A DNA stretch of 64,000 nucleotides from Marinobacter nanhaiticus D15-8W (GCF_036511935.1 NZ_AP028878.1:2356001-2420000), one strand, 5' to 3'. Counted from the stretch's first letter, positions 25,541-34,790 are shown. Translations and numbers: made by a program. Notes: a model not told the origin generated them from the sequence alone.

Positions 25541-25706
25541 AGTCTTGTCGTTCTTTCCATGGTTCGCCGCGGTCAGGGCTTGCCGCAGTCTTTCGTTGTT
25601 TGGCTCTGATTATAGGGACGGGAGCAGAGCCCGTGTTGGACGCCTGTCGCAGTTTGCCAAAGTCATGGGCCGACCGTGATCCGAATGACCTTCGGGACGT
25701 AAAGGG

Positions 25707-25734
25707 TTGAATTTGGCGGGTCCGCCACTATAGA
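25707..25734 (+). promoter_or_regulatory. Candidate yadGH promoter with inverted repeat in the spacer
   Basis: TTGAAT (25707-25712) and TATAGA (25729-25734) are separated by 16 bases and make a plausible sigma-70 promoter 85 bases before the yadG ATG. The spacer holds a perfect 6+2+6 inverted repeat, TGGCGG-GT-CCGCCA (25714-25727), placed where a repressor would block polymerase. Confidence 0.45.
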
Positions 25735-25818
25735 AGGGACACCTGATAATGCGGATCACGCCGAATTGCCAGACTCGTTCTGCTCTCTCAATATTTTCAT
25801 GGATACAGGCCATCGCCG

Positions 25819-26763
25819 ATGACGGATGCACTCAGGATCGAGAACCTGCGCAAGGTTTACGATTCCGGTTTTGAAGCACTCAAGGGTATCGATCTCACCG
25901 TAAAGGAAGGGGACTTCTTCGCCTTGCTGGGGCCCAACGGCGCCGGCAAGTCCACCACGCTGGGTATTGTTTGCTCCCTGGTGAACAAGACGGGAGGCAA
26001 GGTATCGGTGTTCGGTAATGACATCGATACGCATCTGTCGGCGGCCAAGATGAACCTCGGTGTCGTGCCCCAGGAAATGAACTTCAACCAGTTCGAAAAG
26101 GTGTTCGATATCGTCGTTACACAGGCAGGTTACTACGGCATCCCCCCGCGCCAGGCAAAGGCGTCCGCCGAGCGTTACCTGCGCAAGCTGGGGCTTTGGG
26201 ACAAGCGCGAATCGCCGGCCCGCATGCTCTCCGGCGGTATGAAACGCCGCCTGATGATCGCCCGGGCCCTGGTTCACGAACCGCGCCTGCTGATCCTGGA
26301 TGAACCCACTGCCGGCGTGGACATCGAACTGCGTCGATCCATGTGGGAATTCCTGGAAGAGATGAACCGACAGGGCACGACCATCATCCTCACCACACAC
26401 TACCTGGAGGAGGCTGAAGCCCTGTGTCGGAATATTGCCATTATCGATCATGGCCGGATCGTCCAGAGCACCAGCAAGCGGGATCTACTCAAGCAGCTCA
26501 GCCTGGAGACCTTCTTGCTGGATACCGCCGAGCCGTTGGACGAGGTGCCGCTGTTGCCTGATTTTGAAACCCGACTCAATGGTGATGGTCAGCTCGAGGT
26601 GGATGTTCGCCAGGGGCAGGACCTGAACGGTGTTTTCAGTCAGCTAGATCTGAAGGGGGTGCGTGTCGTAAGTATGCGCACCAAGGCCAACAGGCTGGAA
26701 GAGCTGTTCCTCAGAATGGTTCAGGAAAATAACGAGGACGCTGAAGAAGGAGGTCTGTCATGA
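25819..26763 (+). CDS. yadG: ABC transporter ATP-binding protein YadG-like
   Basis: ATPase of an ABC-2 type exporter. The 314-residue protein has Walker A GPNGAGKSTTLG near residue 39, signature MLSGGMKRRLMIARAL, Walker B LLILDEPTAGVD, and the H-loop TTHYLEEAE. Length and order match E. coli YadG (about 308) with YadH directly downstream. Its stop overlaps the permease ATG by 4 bases (26760-26763). The exported substrate of YadGH is not established. Confidence 0.9.
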   Translation: MTDALRIENLRKVYDSGFEALKGIDLTVKEGDFFALLGPNGAGKSTTLGIVCSLVNKTGGKVSVFGNDIDTHLSAAKMNLGVVPQEMNFNQFEKVFDIVVTQAGYYGIPPRQAKASAERYLRKLGLWDKRESPARMLSGGMKRRLMIARALVHEPRLLILDEPTAGVDIELRRSMWEFLEEMNRQGTTIILTTHYLEEAEALCRNIAIIDHGRIVQSTSKRDLLKQLSLETFLLDTAEPLDEVPLLPDFETRLNGDGQLEVDVRQGQDLNGVFSQLDLKGVRVVSMRTKANRLEELFLRMVQENNEDAEEGGLS

Positions 26764-27533
26764 GTCCCCAGGCCAAGCTGACGGCGTTCATGACCATCGT
26801 GGTACGGGAAATCCGGCGCTTCACGCGGATCTGGCCGCAGACGCTGTTGCCGCCGGCGGTGACGATGACGCTTTACTTTATAATTTTTGGCAATCTGATC
26901 GGCTCTCGGATCGGGCAGATGGAAGGCTACGACTATATGTCCTTCATCGTGCCGGGGCTGATCATGATGTCGGTAATCACCAGTTCCTACGCGAACGTGG
27001 TGTCGTCGTTCTTCAGCATGAAGTTCCAGCGCAGCATCGAGGAGCTGCTGGTTTCGCCGGTACCCAACTATGTCATCCTGGCCGGCTATGTTGCGGGCGG
27101 CATGGTTCGCGGGTTGGGGGTTGGTCTGATCGTGACCTTGCTATCCCTTGGCTTCACCGATTTGTCGCTGCACCATCCGCTGGTGACCGTGTTGACCGTC
27201 GCGCTGACATCGATGCTGTTTTCCCTCGGTGGTTTCATCAACGCCATGCTGGCCACGAAATTCGACGACATCTCCATCGTCCCAACCTTTGTGCTCACGC
27301 CGCTGACGTATCTCGGCGGGGTATTCTATTCGATACAGTTATTGCCGGATTTCTGGCAGGGCGTATCGATGATCAACCCGATCCTGTACATGGTAAATGC
27401 GTTCCGCTATGGGATATTGGGTTTCTCTGACGTTCACGTGGGCATATCGCTGACCATGATCATGGTCTTCATTACCCTGCTGATCGTTCTTTCCCTGCGA
27501 ATGCTGGCCCGAGGCAAGGGCATTCGCCACTGA
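26760..27533 (+). CDS. yadH: ABC-2 type transporter permease YadH-like
   Basis: 257-residue permease with about six membrane segments, of the ABC-2 exporter class. The motif region SFFSMKFQRSIEELLVSPVPN and LTYLGGVFYSIQLLP are family-typical, and the end LSLRMLARGKGIRH resembles E. coli YadH. Translationally coupled to yadG. queF follows after 28 bases. Confidence 0.9.
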   Translation: MSPQAKLTAFMTIVVREIRRFTRIWPQTLLPPAVTMTLYFIIFGNLIGSRIGQMEGYDYMSFIVPGLIMMSVITSSYANVVSSFFSMKFQRSIEELLVSPVPNYVILAGYVAGGMVRGLGVGLIVTLLSLGFTDLSLHHPLVTVLTVALTSMLFSLGGFINAMLATKFDDISIVPTFVLTPLTYLGGVFYSIQLLPDFWQGVSMINPILYMVNAFRYGILGFSDVHVGISLTMIMVFITLLIVLSLRMLARGKGIRH

Positions 27534-27561
27534 CGGCACTGGCCGCTGACAGGACACGTTT

Positions 27562-28380
27562 ATGGCATTGCACGACGCCCCACTGGGCAAGAGTAGCGAA
27601 TACCCCGAACGCTACGCACCGGAACTGCTCTTCCCGGTACCGCGCCAGGACAACCGCCGGCGCATCGGTCTGGATGATGGCCGTTGGCCGTGGTTTGGTG
27701 CCGATCTCTGGCAGGCCTGGGAGTTGTCCTGGCTGCGGCCCAACGGCGTACCGGCGGTGGCCTGGGGTGTGATTCGTGTGCCGGCCGCGTCGCCGTCTAT
27801 CGTTGAGTCCAAGTCGCTCAAGCTGTATCTGAACTCGTTCAACCAAGAAGTATTTTCCGATGCGGACCAGGTCCGCGAGCGCATCGAACACGACCTTTCG
27901 AGCGCGTCTGGATCAGTCGTTTCTGTGGAGCTTTATTCGGTCGATGAGCCGGCGACTATCGTTTCGCGCCCCGATGACTTCGAGCTCATCGACGACGAGC
28001 CTATAGAGGTGGAAAGCTATACGCCGTGTCCTGATCGTCTGCACACGGGCGAGGAGCAGGTGAGCGAAGCCCTGTGTTCTCATCTGCTCAAGAGTAACTG
28101 CCCGGTGACCGGTCAGCCGGATTGGGGCAGTCTATTGATCCGCTACACCGGCAAGAAAATTGATCGCGCAGCGTTGCTGCATTATGTGGTGGGGTTCCGG
28201 CAGAAACAGGATTTTCACGAACACTGCGTGGAAACGGTATTCACTGACCTGATGACTTATTGTCAGCCGGAGTCGTTAACCGTTAGCGCCCACTATACCC
28301 GCCGTGGTGGGTTGGACATCAATCCCTGGCGCAGCACCGATCTCCATGAACCGCCGATGCCGCGTCTGTTGAGGCAATGA
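27562..28380 (+). CDS. queF: NADPH-dependent 7-cyano-7-deazaguanine reductase
   Basis: Reduces preQ0 to preQ1 in queuosine biosynthesis. The 272-residue protein is the long bacterial QueF (YqcD) form with two tunnelling-fold halves. SKSLKLYLNSFNQ is the substrate-binding motif, and catalytic Cys180 lies in SNCPVTGQPDWGS, with the conserved Asp just after. FHEHCVE near the end is also conserved. The window also carries queA and tgt (43208-45426), which act later in the pathway. AGGA precedes ATG 27562. Confidence 0.95.
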   Translation: MALHDAPLGKSSEYPERYAPELLFPVPRQDNRRRIGLDDGRWPWFGADLWQAWELSWLRPNGVPAVAWGVIRVPAASPSIVESKSLKLYLNSFNQEVFSDADQVRERIEHDLSSASGSVVSVELYSVDEPATIVSRPDDFELIDDEPIEVESYTPCPDRLHTGEEQVSEALCSHLLKSNCPVTGQPDWGSLLIRYTGKKIDRAALLHYVVGFRQKQDFHEHCVETVFTDLMTYCQPESLTVSAHYTRRGGLDINPWRSTDLHEPPMPRLLRQ

Positions 28381-28399
28381 AGCAGACGACGGGGCGAGC

Positions 28400-29812
28400 C
28401 TAGTCGTCGTCCTGGCGCAGCCGGTCGGCCGCCTCTTCCAGCGCCTGGAGGATGTCCGAACGTTCGTTGCCACGGATCTTGTCCGAATCCAGGTACATGG
28501 CAAAACCGGCGTGTTCGTGCTCCAGGAAGCTGCGTTCGGTACCCAGGTCGCGGCGGAAGTCGACCACTTCATAGATGGGTACCGGACGCCCGAATCCTTT
28601 CACCGTAATCTCACCCTTATCCCGGCACATGATCTTGTCCTTGATCAGCGAGAAGGTTTCGTAGGAAATCAGGATCTCGCCGGGGTCGGCCAGCGATTCC
28701 AGGCGGCTGGCCAAGTTCACTTCCTTGCCGATGATGGTGTAATCCATCCGGTTCTCTGCCCCGAAATTGCCGACGGTCGTGTAGCCGGCACTGATGCCCA
28801 TGCGGATTTCCAGCGGCGTCTTGATACCCTGGCTGCGCCATTTCTGGCGCATGATCTTCATGTGCTTGCGCATGTCGATCGCCATCGACACGCAAGCCAG
28901 CGCATCTTCCCGTGGGCCGCGGCTGGTGGGGTCGCCGAAGAAGATCATGATCGAGTCGCCAACGAACTTATCGATGGTACCGCCGTACTTGAGGGCAACC
29001 TGGGACATTTCGTTGAAGTAGTGATTGAGCAGCTCGGTCAGGGCCTCGGGTTCCATTTCCTCGGACAGTTGGGTAAACCCCTTGATATCCGAGAAAAAGA
29101 TAGAAAGTTTCTTCCGCTGGGTCTCGAGCCGCACATCCCGTTCGCCGGTAAAGATCGACTGCCATACCTGCGGAGACAAGTACTTGGACAGTTTGTGGGA
29201 AAGGGCGATGGACTGTTCGCGCTGGTATTGGATCTGGGACTTTGCGGTCATCAGCGCACGGGCCTGCTGGTGGGCATAGAGCGCCGTGATACAGATGTAA
29301 AGCCCCGTCGACAATAGCGCGACCACGCTCAGCGGCAAGGGGGCCTGGAGTGAAGGTGCTATGCCATTGAGGGCAACGCCGACAGAGGCACCGATCGTCA
29401 GCCAGAGAATGCCGAACAGCCATTGCCGCATGCCGCCAACCAGCATGCAACTGAACATCAACATCATCATTACCGAGAGCGAAGGCATGGCGATAAGGCC
29501 GATCGTACCTACGAAGGCGCCACCAATCGCGCAATCGAGCAGCAGCATCTTGTGACGGATGCGTGCGGAATGCCTGAAAAAGGTTCGGCGGGTTAGGACA
29601 TGGACTGTGTGAGGCCAGAGCAGCGCCCCGGGGATCAGCCAGATCAGCCACTCAGCAAAGGTATGGGTTTTGAGCCCGGTGAAGATGATCGCTGCCGCGC
29701 CGACATAGGCCAGCACGCGCCCGTTGTAATCGGGCATCGGCGGAATGACGACCGGTTTACTCTGGGAGTCCAGCGAGAGTGTTTTGCCACTGACCAGTGG
29801 TGCGTTCATCAT
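28400..29812 (-). CDS. cyaB: MASE2-type membrane adenylate cyclase (class III), CyaB-like
   Basis: Makes cAMP from ATP. The 470-residue protein matches Pseudomonas aeruginosa CyaB (463) in length and layout: an N-terminal multi-pass MASE2 sensor (about residues 30-190), a coupling segment, and a class III cyclase domain. The two metal-binding Asp residues are Asp242 (FFSDIKGF) and Asp286 (FVGDSIMIFFGD); NFGAENRMDYTIIG follows. These suggest an active enzyme. In Pseudomonas, CyaB feeds the Vfr virulence and motility regulon; whether that applies here is inference. Two adjacent ATG codons could start it. Confidence 0.9.
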   Translation of the reverse strand: MMNAPLVSGKTLSLDSQSKPVVIPPMPDYNGRVLAYVGAAAIIFTGLKTHTFAEWLIWLIPGALLWPHTVHVLTRRTFFRHSARIRHKMLLLDCAIGGAFVGTIGLIAMPSLSVMMMLMFSCMLVGGMRQWLFGILWLTIGASVGVALNGIAPSLQAPLPLSVVALLSTGLYICITALYAHQQARALMTAKSQIQYQREQSIALSHKLSKYLSPQVWQSIFTGERDVRLETQRKKLSIFFSDIKGFTQLSEEMEPEALTELLNHYFNEMSQVALKYGGTIDKFVGDSIMIFFGDPTSRGPREDALACVSMAIDMRKHMKIMRQKWRSQGIKTPLEIRMGISAGYTTVGNFGAENRMDYTIIGKEVNLASRLESLADPGEILISYETFSLIKDKIMCRDKGEITVKGFGRPVPIYEVVDFRRDLGTERSFLEHEHAGFAMYLDSDKIRGNERSDILQALEEAADRLRQDDD

Positions 29813-29813
29813 T

Positions 29814-30128
29814 CTAAAACCGGATTCGCCCCGTCAGCATGTCCTTAAGCATGACCCAGTCGCCCATGAGGCTGTACAGCGGGTATTTGAACGTAGCTGG
29901 ACGGTTCTTCTCGAACAGGAAATGCCCCAGCCAGGCAAAACCGTAGCCCACCACGGGCAGCAGGAGTAGGAAAGCCCATTGTGTGGTGACGATAGCGTAG
30001 AGCAGTATCGCTATGACCAGTATGCTGCCTGCGTAGTGCAGGCGACGGCAGGTCGGGTTGCTATGCTCCTTCAGGTAATACGGATAAAAGTCGGCAAAGC
30101 TGTTGAATTCACGGGTGTCTTGGGTCAT
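29814..30128 (-). CDS. Mpo1-like (DUF962) membrane protein
   Basis: 104-residue protein of the DUF962/Mpo1-like family. Conserved His22 and His31 flank an N-P-x-C-R-R element (EHSNPTCRRLHYAGS). Two hydrophobic stretches follow, then the family end WLGHFLFEKNRPATFKYPLYSL. Yeast Mpo1 is an iron dioxygenase in alpha-oxidation of 2-hydroxy fatty acids; bacterial function is not established. ATG 30128 with GGAAAG upstream is chosen over a longer frame that has no family match. The cyclase gene starts 1 base after its stop on the same strand. Confidence 0.85.
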   Translation of the reverse strand: MTQDTREFNSFADFYPYYLKEHSNPTCRRLHYAGSILVIAILLYAIVTTQWAFLLLLPVVGYGFAWLGHFLFEKNRPATFKYPLYSLMGDWVMLKDMLTGRIRF

Positions 30129-30420
30129 GACTTTCCGCCGGCAACTTGTTGTTATAGTGTGCAGGGCATCGACTAACCTAAACCCGTACCGTCTGCTCGG
30201 GCCATACCCTGGATAAGGGTTTGTTACCCAGATGGTTTGGAAAAGGGTACATAGGCACGGATTGCTTCTCCGAGTAATTGCACATGCGCTCAGCCCTGAA
30301 TGTGGCATAGGCAATTATACGGATACCCGTCAAGGTTAGCAGTAATACCGAACTGGCTCAATTGTAGCGCGATCTGCGGCGATCAGCCTGTATATCGTCA
30401 TAACAACACCGGGATACGAC

Positions 30421-30981
30421 ATGAGTGAGATTATTAAATCGATTCTTAACCGCTCGTCCGAGCCCAAGCTCGCTGAACCGGCCCCGGACGCCGCGGTACT
30501 TGAGGAGGCTTTTGCCTGTGCGGCGAGGGCCCCCGATCATGCGTTACTTCGTCCATGGCGATACCTGGTAATCGAAGGTGAGGGGCTAGACGCGTTGGGC
30601 AGAGTGTTTGAACGTGCTGCGGATTCGTCCGATCCGTTGGCGCCCAAGGCGGAAAAGCTGCGGAAGATGCCCCATCGGGCGCCGATGATTATCATCGGAA
30701 TTGCTCGCCATCAGGATCACCCGAAAGTGCCGGCCATCGAAGAAACGCTATCCACAGGGTGTGGAATGGCCTTCCTGATGCTGGCGCTTGAAGCCCGTGG
30801 TTTCTCAGCAATGTGGCGAACCGGGCCGGTCGCCTATCACCCGGCAGTCAGGGAAGGGCTTGGGCTGGAAGACAACGAATCGATCACCGGCTTCCTTTAT
30901 GTGGGCACACCCACCGTCAATAAACCGACCATCAGTCCGGCGGAGCCGAAGGATTTCGTGGCACATTGGCCGTCCGCCTGA
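30421..30981 (+). CDS. ydjA: Nitroreductase family protein YdjA-like
   Basis: 186-residue FMN-dependent nitroreductase-fold protein. CAARAPDHALLRPWRY is the FMN-binding start, with ARAPDH and RPWR as in E. coli YdjA. MPHRAPMIIIGIA, LSTGCGMAFLMLALEARGF and GFLYVGTP complete the fold. Length matches E. coli YdjA (183). Physiological substrate unknown. It is followed by a hairpin terminator (31001-31028), before the flagellar cluster. Confidence 0.9.
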   Translation: MSEIIKSILNRSSEPKLAEPAPDAAVLEEAFACAARAPDHALLRPWRYLVIEGEGLDALGRVFERAADSSDPLAPKAEKLRKMPHRAPMIIIGIARHQDHPKVPAIEETLSTGCGMAFLMLALEARGFSAMWRTGPVAYHPAVREGLGLEDNESITGFLYVGTPTVNKPTISPAEPKDFVAHWPSA

Positions 30982-31000
30982 GCCGCTTTGCCCCTGCAAC

Positions 31001-31028
31001 GCGGCAGGGGAAAGCCCTTGCCGCTTTT
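31001..31028 (+). terminator. Rho-independent terminator after ydjA
   Basis: GCGGCAGGGG and CCCTTGCCGC pair with one mismatch around AAAG, followed by TTTT. It isolates the sigma-54 flagellar promoter from upstream reading. Confidence 0.7.
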
Positions 31029-31110
31029 ACCGCTTTCCATCCATCTCCATCCCGCCCGCCATACGCTTCCGTCCGCTCCAGCCCTTTAATCAGCGGGTTT
31101 TTTTCAACCT

Positions 31111-31126
31111 GGCATCACTGTTGCTT
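31111..31126 (+). promoter_or_regulatory. Sigma-54 promoter of the flgB operon
   Basis: TGGCATCACTGTTGCT has the -24 GG and -12 GC separated by 10 bases, the exact sigma-54 architecture (consensus TGGCAC-N5-TTGCA/T). Predicted transcript start is near 31138, 35 bases before the flgB ATG. Flagellar class II/III genes in relatives are RpoN/FleQ dependent. Confidence 0.85.
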
Positions 31127-31172
31127 TAGCTCTCGCAAGTAGACGATTTCGGCAACTCCGCGGAGAGACGGT

Positions 31173-31574
31173 ATGGCCATCAATTTCAACAATGCCCTGG
31201 GCGTGCACGAGCAGGCAGTGAATCTTAGGATTCAGCGGGCTGAAGTGCTGGCCAATAACCTGGCCAACGCGGATACCCCGGGGTTCAAGGCGCGGGACAT
31301 CGATTTCCGCGCAGCCCTCGGTGCTGCCGAGGCGCAGTCCCAGGGACTGGCCATGACCCGGACCGACGATCAGCATATCGATACCGCTGCGGCCATGTCC
31401 GAACGCGCGGCGCTGATGTACCGCAATCCGCATCAGCCTTCGCTGGATGGCAATACTGTCGACGCCCAGCAGGAGCAGGCCCGCTTCATGCGCAACGCCA
31501 TGGACTTCCAGGCCAGCTTCCAGTTTCTCAACAGCAAGTTTACCGGCCTGTCCAAGGCTATCACCGGTGAATAA
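31173..31574 (+). CDS. flgB: Flagellar basal body rod protein FlgB
   Basis: Proximal rod protein, secreted by the flagellar export apparatus without a cleaved signal. The 133 residues carry the N-terminal rod motif NNLANADTPGFKARDIDF and an amphipathic C-terminus. Length matches the family (about 135-138). GGAGA precedes ATG 31173. First gene of an eleven-gene set flgB-flgL, with a sigma-54 promoter just upstream and flgC 27 bases downstream. Confidence 0.95.
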   Translation: MAINFNNALGVHEQAVNLRIQRAEVLANNLANADTPGFKARDIDFRAALGAAEAQSQGLAMTRTDDQHIDTAAAMSERAALMYRNPHQPSLDGNTVDAQQEQARFMRNAMDFQASFQFLNSKFTGLSKAITGE

Positions 31575-31601
31575 CGGTTTCGCAGGTAGAGGATAAGCAA
31601 C

Positions 31602-32051
31602 ATGTCACTCGGCAACATTTTTGATATCGCAGGCTCGGGCATGACCGCCCAGTCCCTGCGACTGAATACCACAGCGTCCAACATTGCCAATGCGGAAACC
31701 GCCAGTTCAAGCACCGATGAAACCTACCGTGCGCGCAAGCCGGTATTCGCCGCCATCCAGCAGGACATGATGAACCAGGACGGATTTGGTTCTGGCTGGG
31801 GACCGGGGAGTGCCGCCTCCGCCGGTGTACAGGTGGAAGGGGTCATTGAAAGCGATGCCCAACTGCAGATGCGTTATGAGCCCAATCACCCGGCCGCGAA
31901 TGAGGACGGTTACGTGTATTACCCCAACGTCAATGTCGTCGAGGAAATGGCGGACATGATGTCCTCCTCACGCAGTTTCGAGATGAATGTGGATGTCATG
32001 AACACGGCCAAGTCGATGATGCAGCGCATCCTCACCCTGGGCCAGTCTTAA
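31602..32051 (+). CDS. flgC: Flagellar basal body rod protein FlgC
   Basis: Proximal rod protein of 149 residues. The start SLGNIFDIAGSGMTAQSLRLNT and TASNIANAET form the conserved rod-protein N-terminal helix; YVYYPNVNVVEEMADMM and the C-terminal AKSMMQRILTLGQ are diagnostic of FlgC. GAGGA upstream of ATG 31602. Read between flgB and flgD. Confidence 0.95.
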   Translation: MSLGNIFDIAGSGMTAQSLRLNTTASNIANAETASSSTDETYRARKPVFAAIQQDMMNQDGFGSGWGPGSAASAGVQVEGVIESDAQLQMRYEPNHPAANEDGYVYYPNVNVVEEMADMMSSSRSFEMNVDVMNTAKSMMQRILTLGQS

Positions 32052-32074
32052 GCCGACTCAGTAAGGAGTAAACC

Positions 32075-32749
32075 ATGAGCGCGATTACCGGCACGTCCGC
32101 CTCTGATGTACTGAGTCAGTACCAGATACAGAGCGAGCAGAATTCAGCCTCCAGCGAACTCGGCAAGAACGAGTTCATGGAGCTGATGCTGGCGCAGATG
32201 AAAAACCAGAACCCACTCGAACCCCAGGACAACGGCGACTTCATCGCCCAATTGGCGCAGTTCAGTTCGCTGGAAGAAATGCAGGGCCTGTCCGGCAGTG
32301 TCCAGGACGTGGTGGGTCAGTTCCGTTCCACCCAGGCGCTGCAGGCCTCCGCCATGGTGGGCCGGACCGTCATGGTTCCGTCCCAGACCGGCATACTAGG
32401 GGTCTCGGGTGAAGTAACCGGCGCCATTGAGGTACCGGCCACCACATCAAGCCTGCGCGTGGACATCATGAACTCCTCCGGCGAGTTGGTGCGTCAGCTT
32501 GACCTGGGTTCCGCCCAGTCCGGCCAGAAAGCCTTCAGCTGGGACGGAAAGGATGCCAGCGGCAACGATATGCCGGAGGGCACCTATCTGATCAAGGCGA
32601 ATGCCAGTTATACCGGCGGAACCGAACAGCTCAGCACGATGGTCAGCGCCAATGTGGACAGCGTCTCATTGGGCACCAGCGGCGGTGTAACCCTTAATCT
32701 GGCAGGTATGGGATCGGTTGCCCTGTCAGACGTGCGGCAGATTAACTAA
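32075..32749 (+). CDS. flgD: Flagellar hook assembly protein FlgD
   Basis: Hook-cap scaffold needed for polymerisation of FlgE. The 224 residues contain the N-terminal secretion segment LGKNEFMELMLAQMKNQNPLEPQDN and the FlgD Ig-like and Tudor-like core, with FSWDGKDASGNDMPEGTY. AAGGAG lies before ATG 32075. Length is normal for the family. flgE follows 23 bases later. Confidence 0.95.
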   Translation: MSAITGTSASDVLSQYQIQSEQNSASSELGKNEFMELMLAQMKNQNPLEPQDNGDFIAQLAQFSSLEEMQGLSGSVQDVVGQFRSTQALQASAMVGRTVMVPSQTGILGVSGEVTGAIEVPATTSSLRVDIMNSSGELVRQLDLGSAQSGQKAFSWDGKDASGNDMPEGTYLIKANASYTGGTEQLSTMVSANVDSVSLGTSGGVTLNLAGMGSVALSDVRQIN

Positions 32750-32772
32750 CAGAATTAAAGGTGAGGTGAAGT

Positions 32773-34728
32773 ATGGCGTTCAACATCGGTCTTAGCGGTC
32801 TACGCGCCGCGTCCGTGGATCTGGATGTCACCGGCAACAACATTGCCAATGCCAGCACGGTCGGTTTCAAGGGAAGCCGCGTTCAGTTTGGCGATCTCTA
32901 TGCCAGTGGCTTCATGTCCGCCGGCAATAACCCGATCGGCGATGGCGTGCGTGTTCAGGAAGTGGCGCAGAAATTCGGCCAGGGTAATATCAGTTTTACC
33001 GACAATAACCTGGACCTGGCCATAAATGGCGATGGTTTCTTTATCCTGAACAACAATGGCGAGGTGCGATATTCCCGCGCCGGTCAGTTCGGTATCGACA
33101 AAGATGGTTTTGTGGTGAACAACCAGGGGATGCGGGTTCAGGGTTTCCAGGCAGACGAGGAAGGTAACCTGTCGGGTGTGCGGGGCGATCTGTTTATCGA
33201 CAGCGACAACCTTGCGCCGCGGCGGACCACCAACATTGCTTCCGAACTGAATCTGGATTCCCGCGAAGCGGTCCTCGCCGAAAGCGGCACGCGTATTTCG
33301 ACGCGTAGCTACGCGCCAGGCGCTTCCACGGGTGAACAGACGCTGACGTTGACCTATCCGGACGGCACGACACGCGACGTTGCAGTCGCGGCCGACAGCT
33401 CCGCACGGCAAATTGCCAACACGCTGAGCCAGGAAGAAGGCGTGAGCGCCTCTGCCAGAACCGAAGTGTTGCTGGATGGCACCTCAATCCAGGCGGACGA
33501 CATCTTTACCCTGGAAGGCGTCGATTTCACCCTCCAGGACACCGATGCCAGCGGTAACCCGCTATCCAATGCCGAACGCCTGCAGCAACTGGCAGACGAC
33601 ATCAATGGCTCTTCCCTGAGCAGCATCAACGCCACGATCACATCCACTGGCGAGCTGCGCCTGATCTCCAGTCGCGGCGATACCCTGCGCATGAGCTATG
33701 AAGACGTGAATAGCGATGGCGGCGCCATGGCGTTCAGTAGCGGTGGCGCGTTATCCAACGACAGCACCAACCCGTCCACACAGGTCGGGCAGGTAAGCAT
33801 TACGCTGGATCGCGATGTCCAGCTGGCCGCGACCCCGATGGCGCCATCCACAACCACCATACTCGACGGCGTAACGCCAACGGCGTTCACCAGCAACACG
33901 TTCGATCCGACGGACCAGCGTACCTACAACCACGCCACGTCGACCACGATCTACGACAGTCTGGGCAATCCTCATGTGATGACCCAGTATTTCGTCAAGG
34001 AGCCGCCAACCGGCGTGAACCAGGGGAGTGTCTGGTCGATGTATGTCCAGATCGATGGCCAGAACGTGGGTGACCCCCCCAATGCCAGCGGCGAGCCGAC
34101 CATGGCGCAATTCGACCTGTTGTTCAACGAAGAAGGTGAGCTGCAAAGCGTCAACGGTGATCCCGAAGGTGAAATCCTGATTTCCAACTGGACGCCTCGG
34201 GATGCAAACGGCGATCCGAACGGCGCCGATGGCCCGCGCCTGGTGGCGAATGGTGGAACCACGCCGATTCCGGATCCCCCTATCAGCTCCAATTTTGTGA
34301 TCGAGCTGAACGAGACGACCCAGTACGGCAGTGAGTTTGCGGTCAACGACCAGTCCCAGAACGGCTACACCACCGGTCGCCTGAGTGGCCTGGACGTATC
34401 CAACGAAGGGGTGCTGTTTGCCCGCTACTCCAACGGTCAGTCCCAGACCCTCGGGCAGGTTGCCCTCGCAACATTCCGCAACGCCGAAGGTTTGTCGCCG
34501 GTGGGCGAAACCACTTGGGTAGAGACCTTTGAATCCGGTCAGCCCATTATCGGCTCGCCGGATAGCGGTACGCTCGGCGCGATCAAGGCCAGCTCCGTGG
34601 AAGAGTCCAATGTCGATCTTTCGGCGGAACTGGTGAACCTCATCATTGCCCAGCGCAACTACCAGGCCAACGCCAAGACCATCGAGACTTCGGATTCCGT
34701 CACCCAGACGATTATCAACCTCCGCTAA
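32773..34728 (+). CDS. flgE: Flagellar hook protein FlgE, enlarged
   Basis: Hook subunit. The N-terminal rod/hook helix is SGLRAASVDLDVTGNNIANASTVGFKGS, and the C-terminus ELVNLIIAQRNYQANAKTIET is the conserved partner helix. At 651 residues it is much longer than E. coli FlgE (about 402). The extra length falls in the middle, the surface-exposed D2/D3-type region, rich in Asp, Thr and Ser. Conserved ends and D1 look intact. AGGTGAGG lies upstream of ATG 32773. A hairpin follows the stop, then a second sigma-54 promoter. Confidence 0.95.
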   Translation: MAFNIGLSGLRAASVDLDVTGNNIANASTVGFKGSRVQFGDLYASGFMSAGNNPIGDGVRVQEVAQKFGQGNISFTDNNLDLAINGDGFFILNNNGEVRYSRAGQFGIDKDGFVVNNQGMRVQGFQADEEGNLSGVRGDLFIDSDNLAPRRTTNIASELNLDSREAVLAESGTRISTRSYAPGASTGEQTLTLTYPDGTTRDVAVAADSSARQIANTLSQEEGVSASARTEVLLDGTSIQADDIFTLEGVDFTLQDTDASGNPLSNAERLQQLADDINGSSLSSINATITSTGELRLISSRGDTLRMSYEDVNSDGGAMAFSSGGALSNDSTNPSTQVGQVSITLDRDVQLAATPMAPSTTTILDGVTPTAFTSNTFDPTDQRTYNHATSTTIYDSLGNPHVMTQYFVKEPPTGVNQGSVWSMYVQIDGQNVGDPPNASGEPTMAQFDLLFNEEGELQSVNGDPEGEILISNWTPRDANGDPNGADGPRLVANGGTTPIPDPPISSNFVIELNETTQYGSEFAVNDQSQNGYTTGRLSGLDVSNEGVLFARYSNGQSQTLGQVALATFRNAEGLSPVGETTWVETFESGQPIIGSPDSGTLGAIKASSVEESNVDLSAELVNLIIAQRNYQANAKTIETSDSVTQTIINLR

Positions 34729-34737
34729 ACCTCCTTT

Positions 34738-34777
34738 CCGCAGCAGCCGTGAGCCCCTGAGGCCAAAGCTGCTGCGG
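34738..34777 (+). terminator. Stem-loop after flgE
   Basis: CCGCAGCAGC (34738-34747) pairs perfectly with GCTGCTGCGG (34768-34777); the tail ATTCTTCACTTTC is T-rich but not a clean T run. It may end or attenuate the flgBCDE message just before the flgF promoter. Confidence 0.5.
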
Positions 34778-34790
34778 ATTCTTCACTTTC

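Noticed and set aside
30745..30760. DnaA-box-like CTATCCACA in ydjA
   Set aside because: A single imperfect match inside a coding gene, without a cluster or AT-rich region, is not evidence for an origin.
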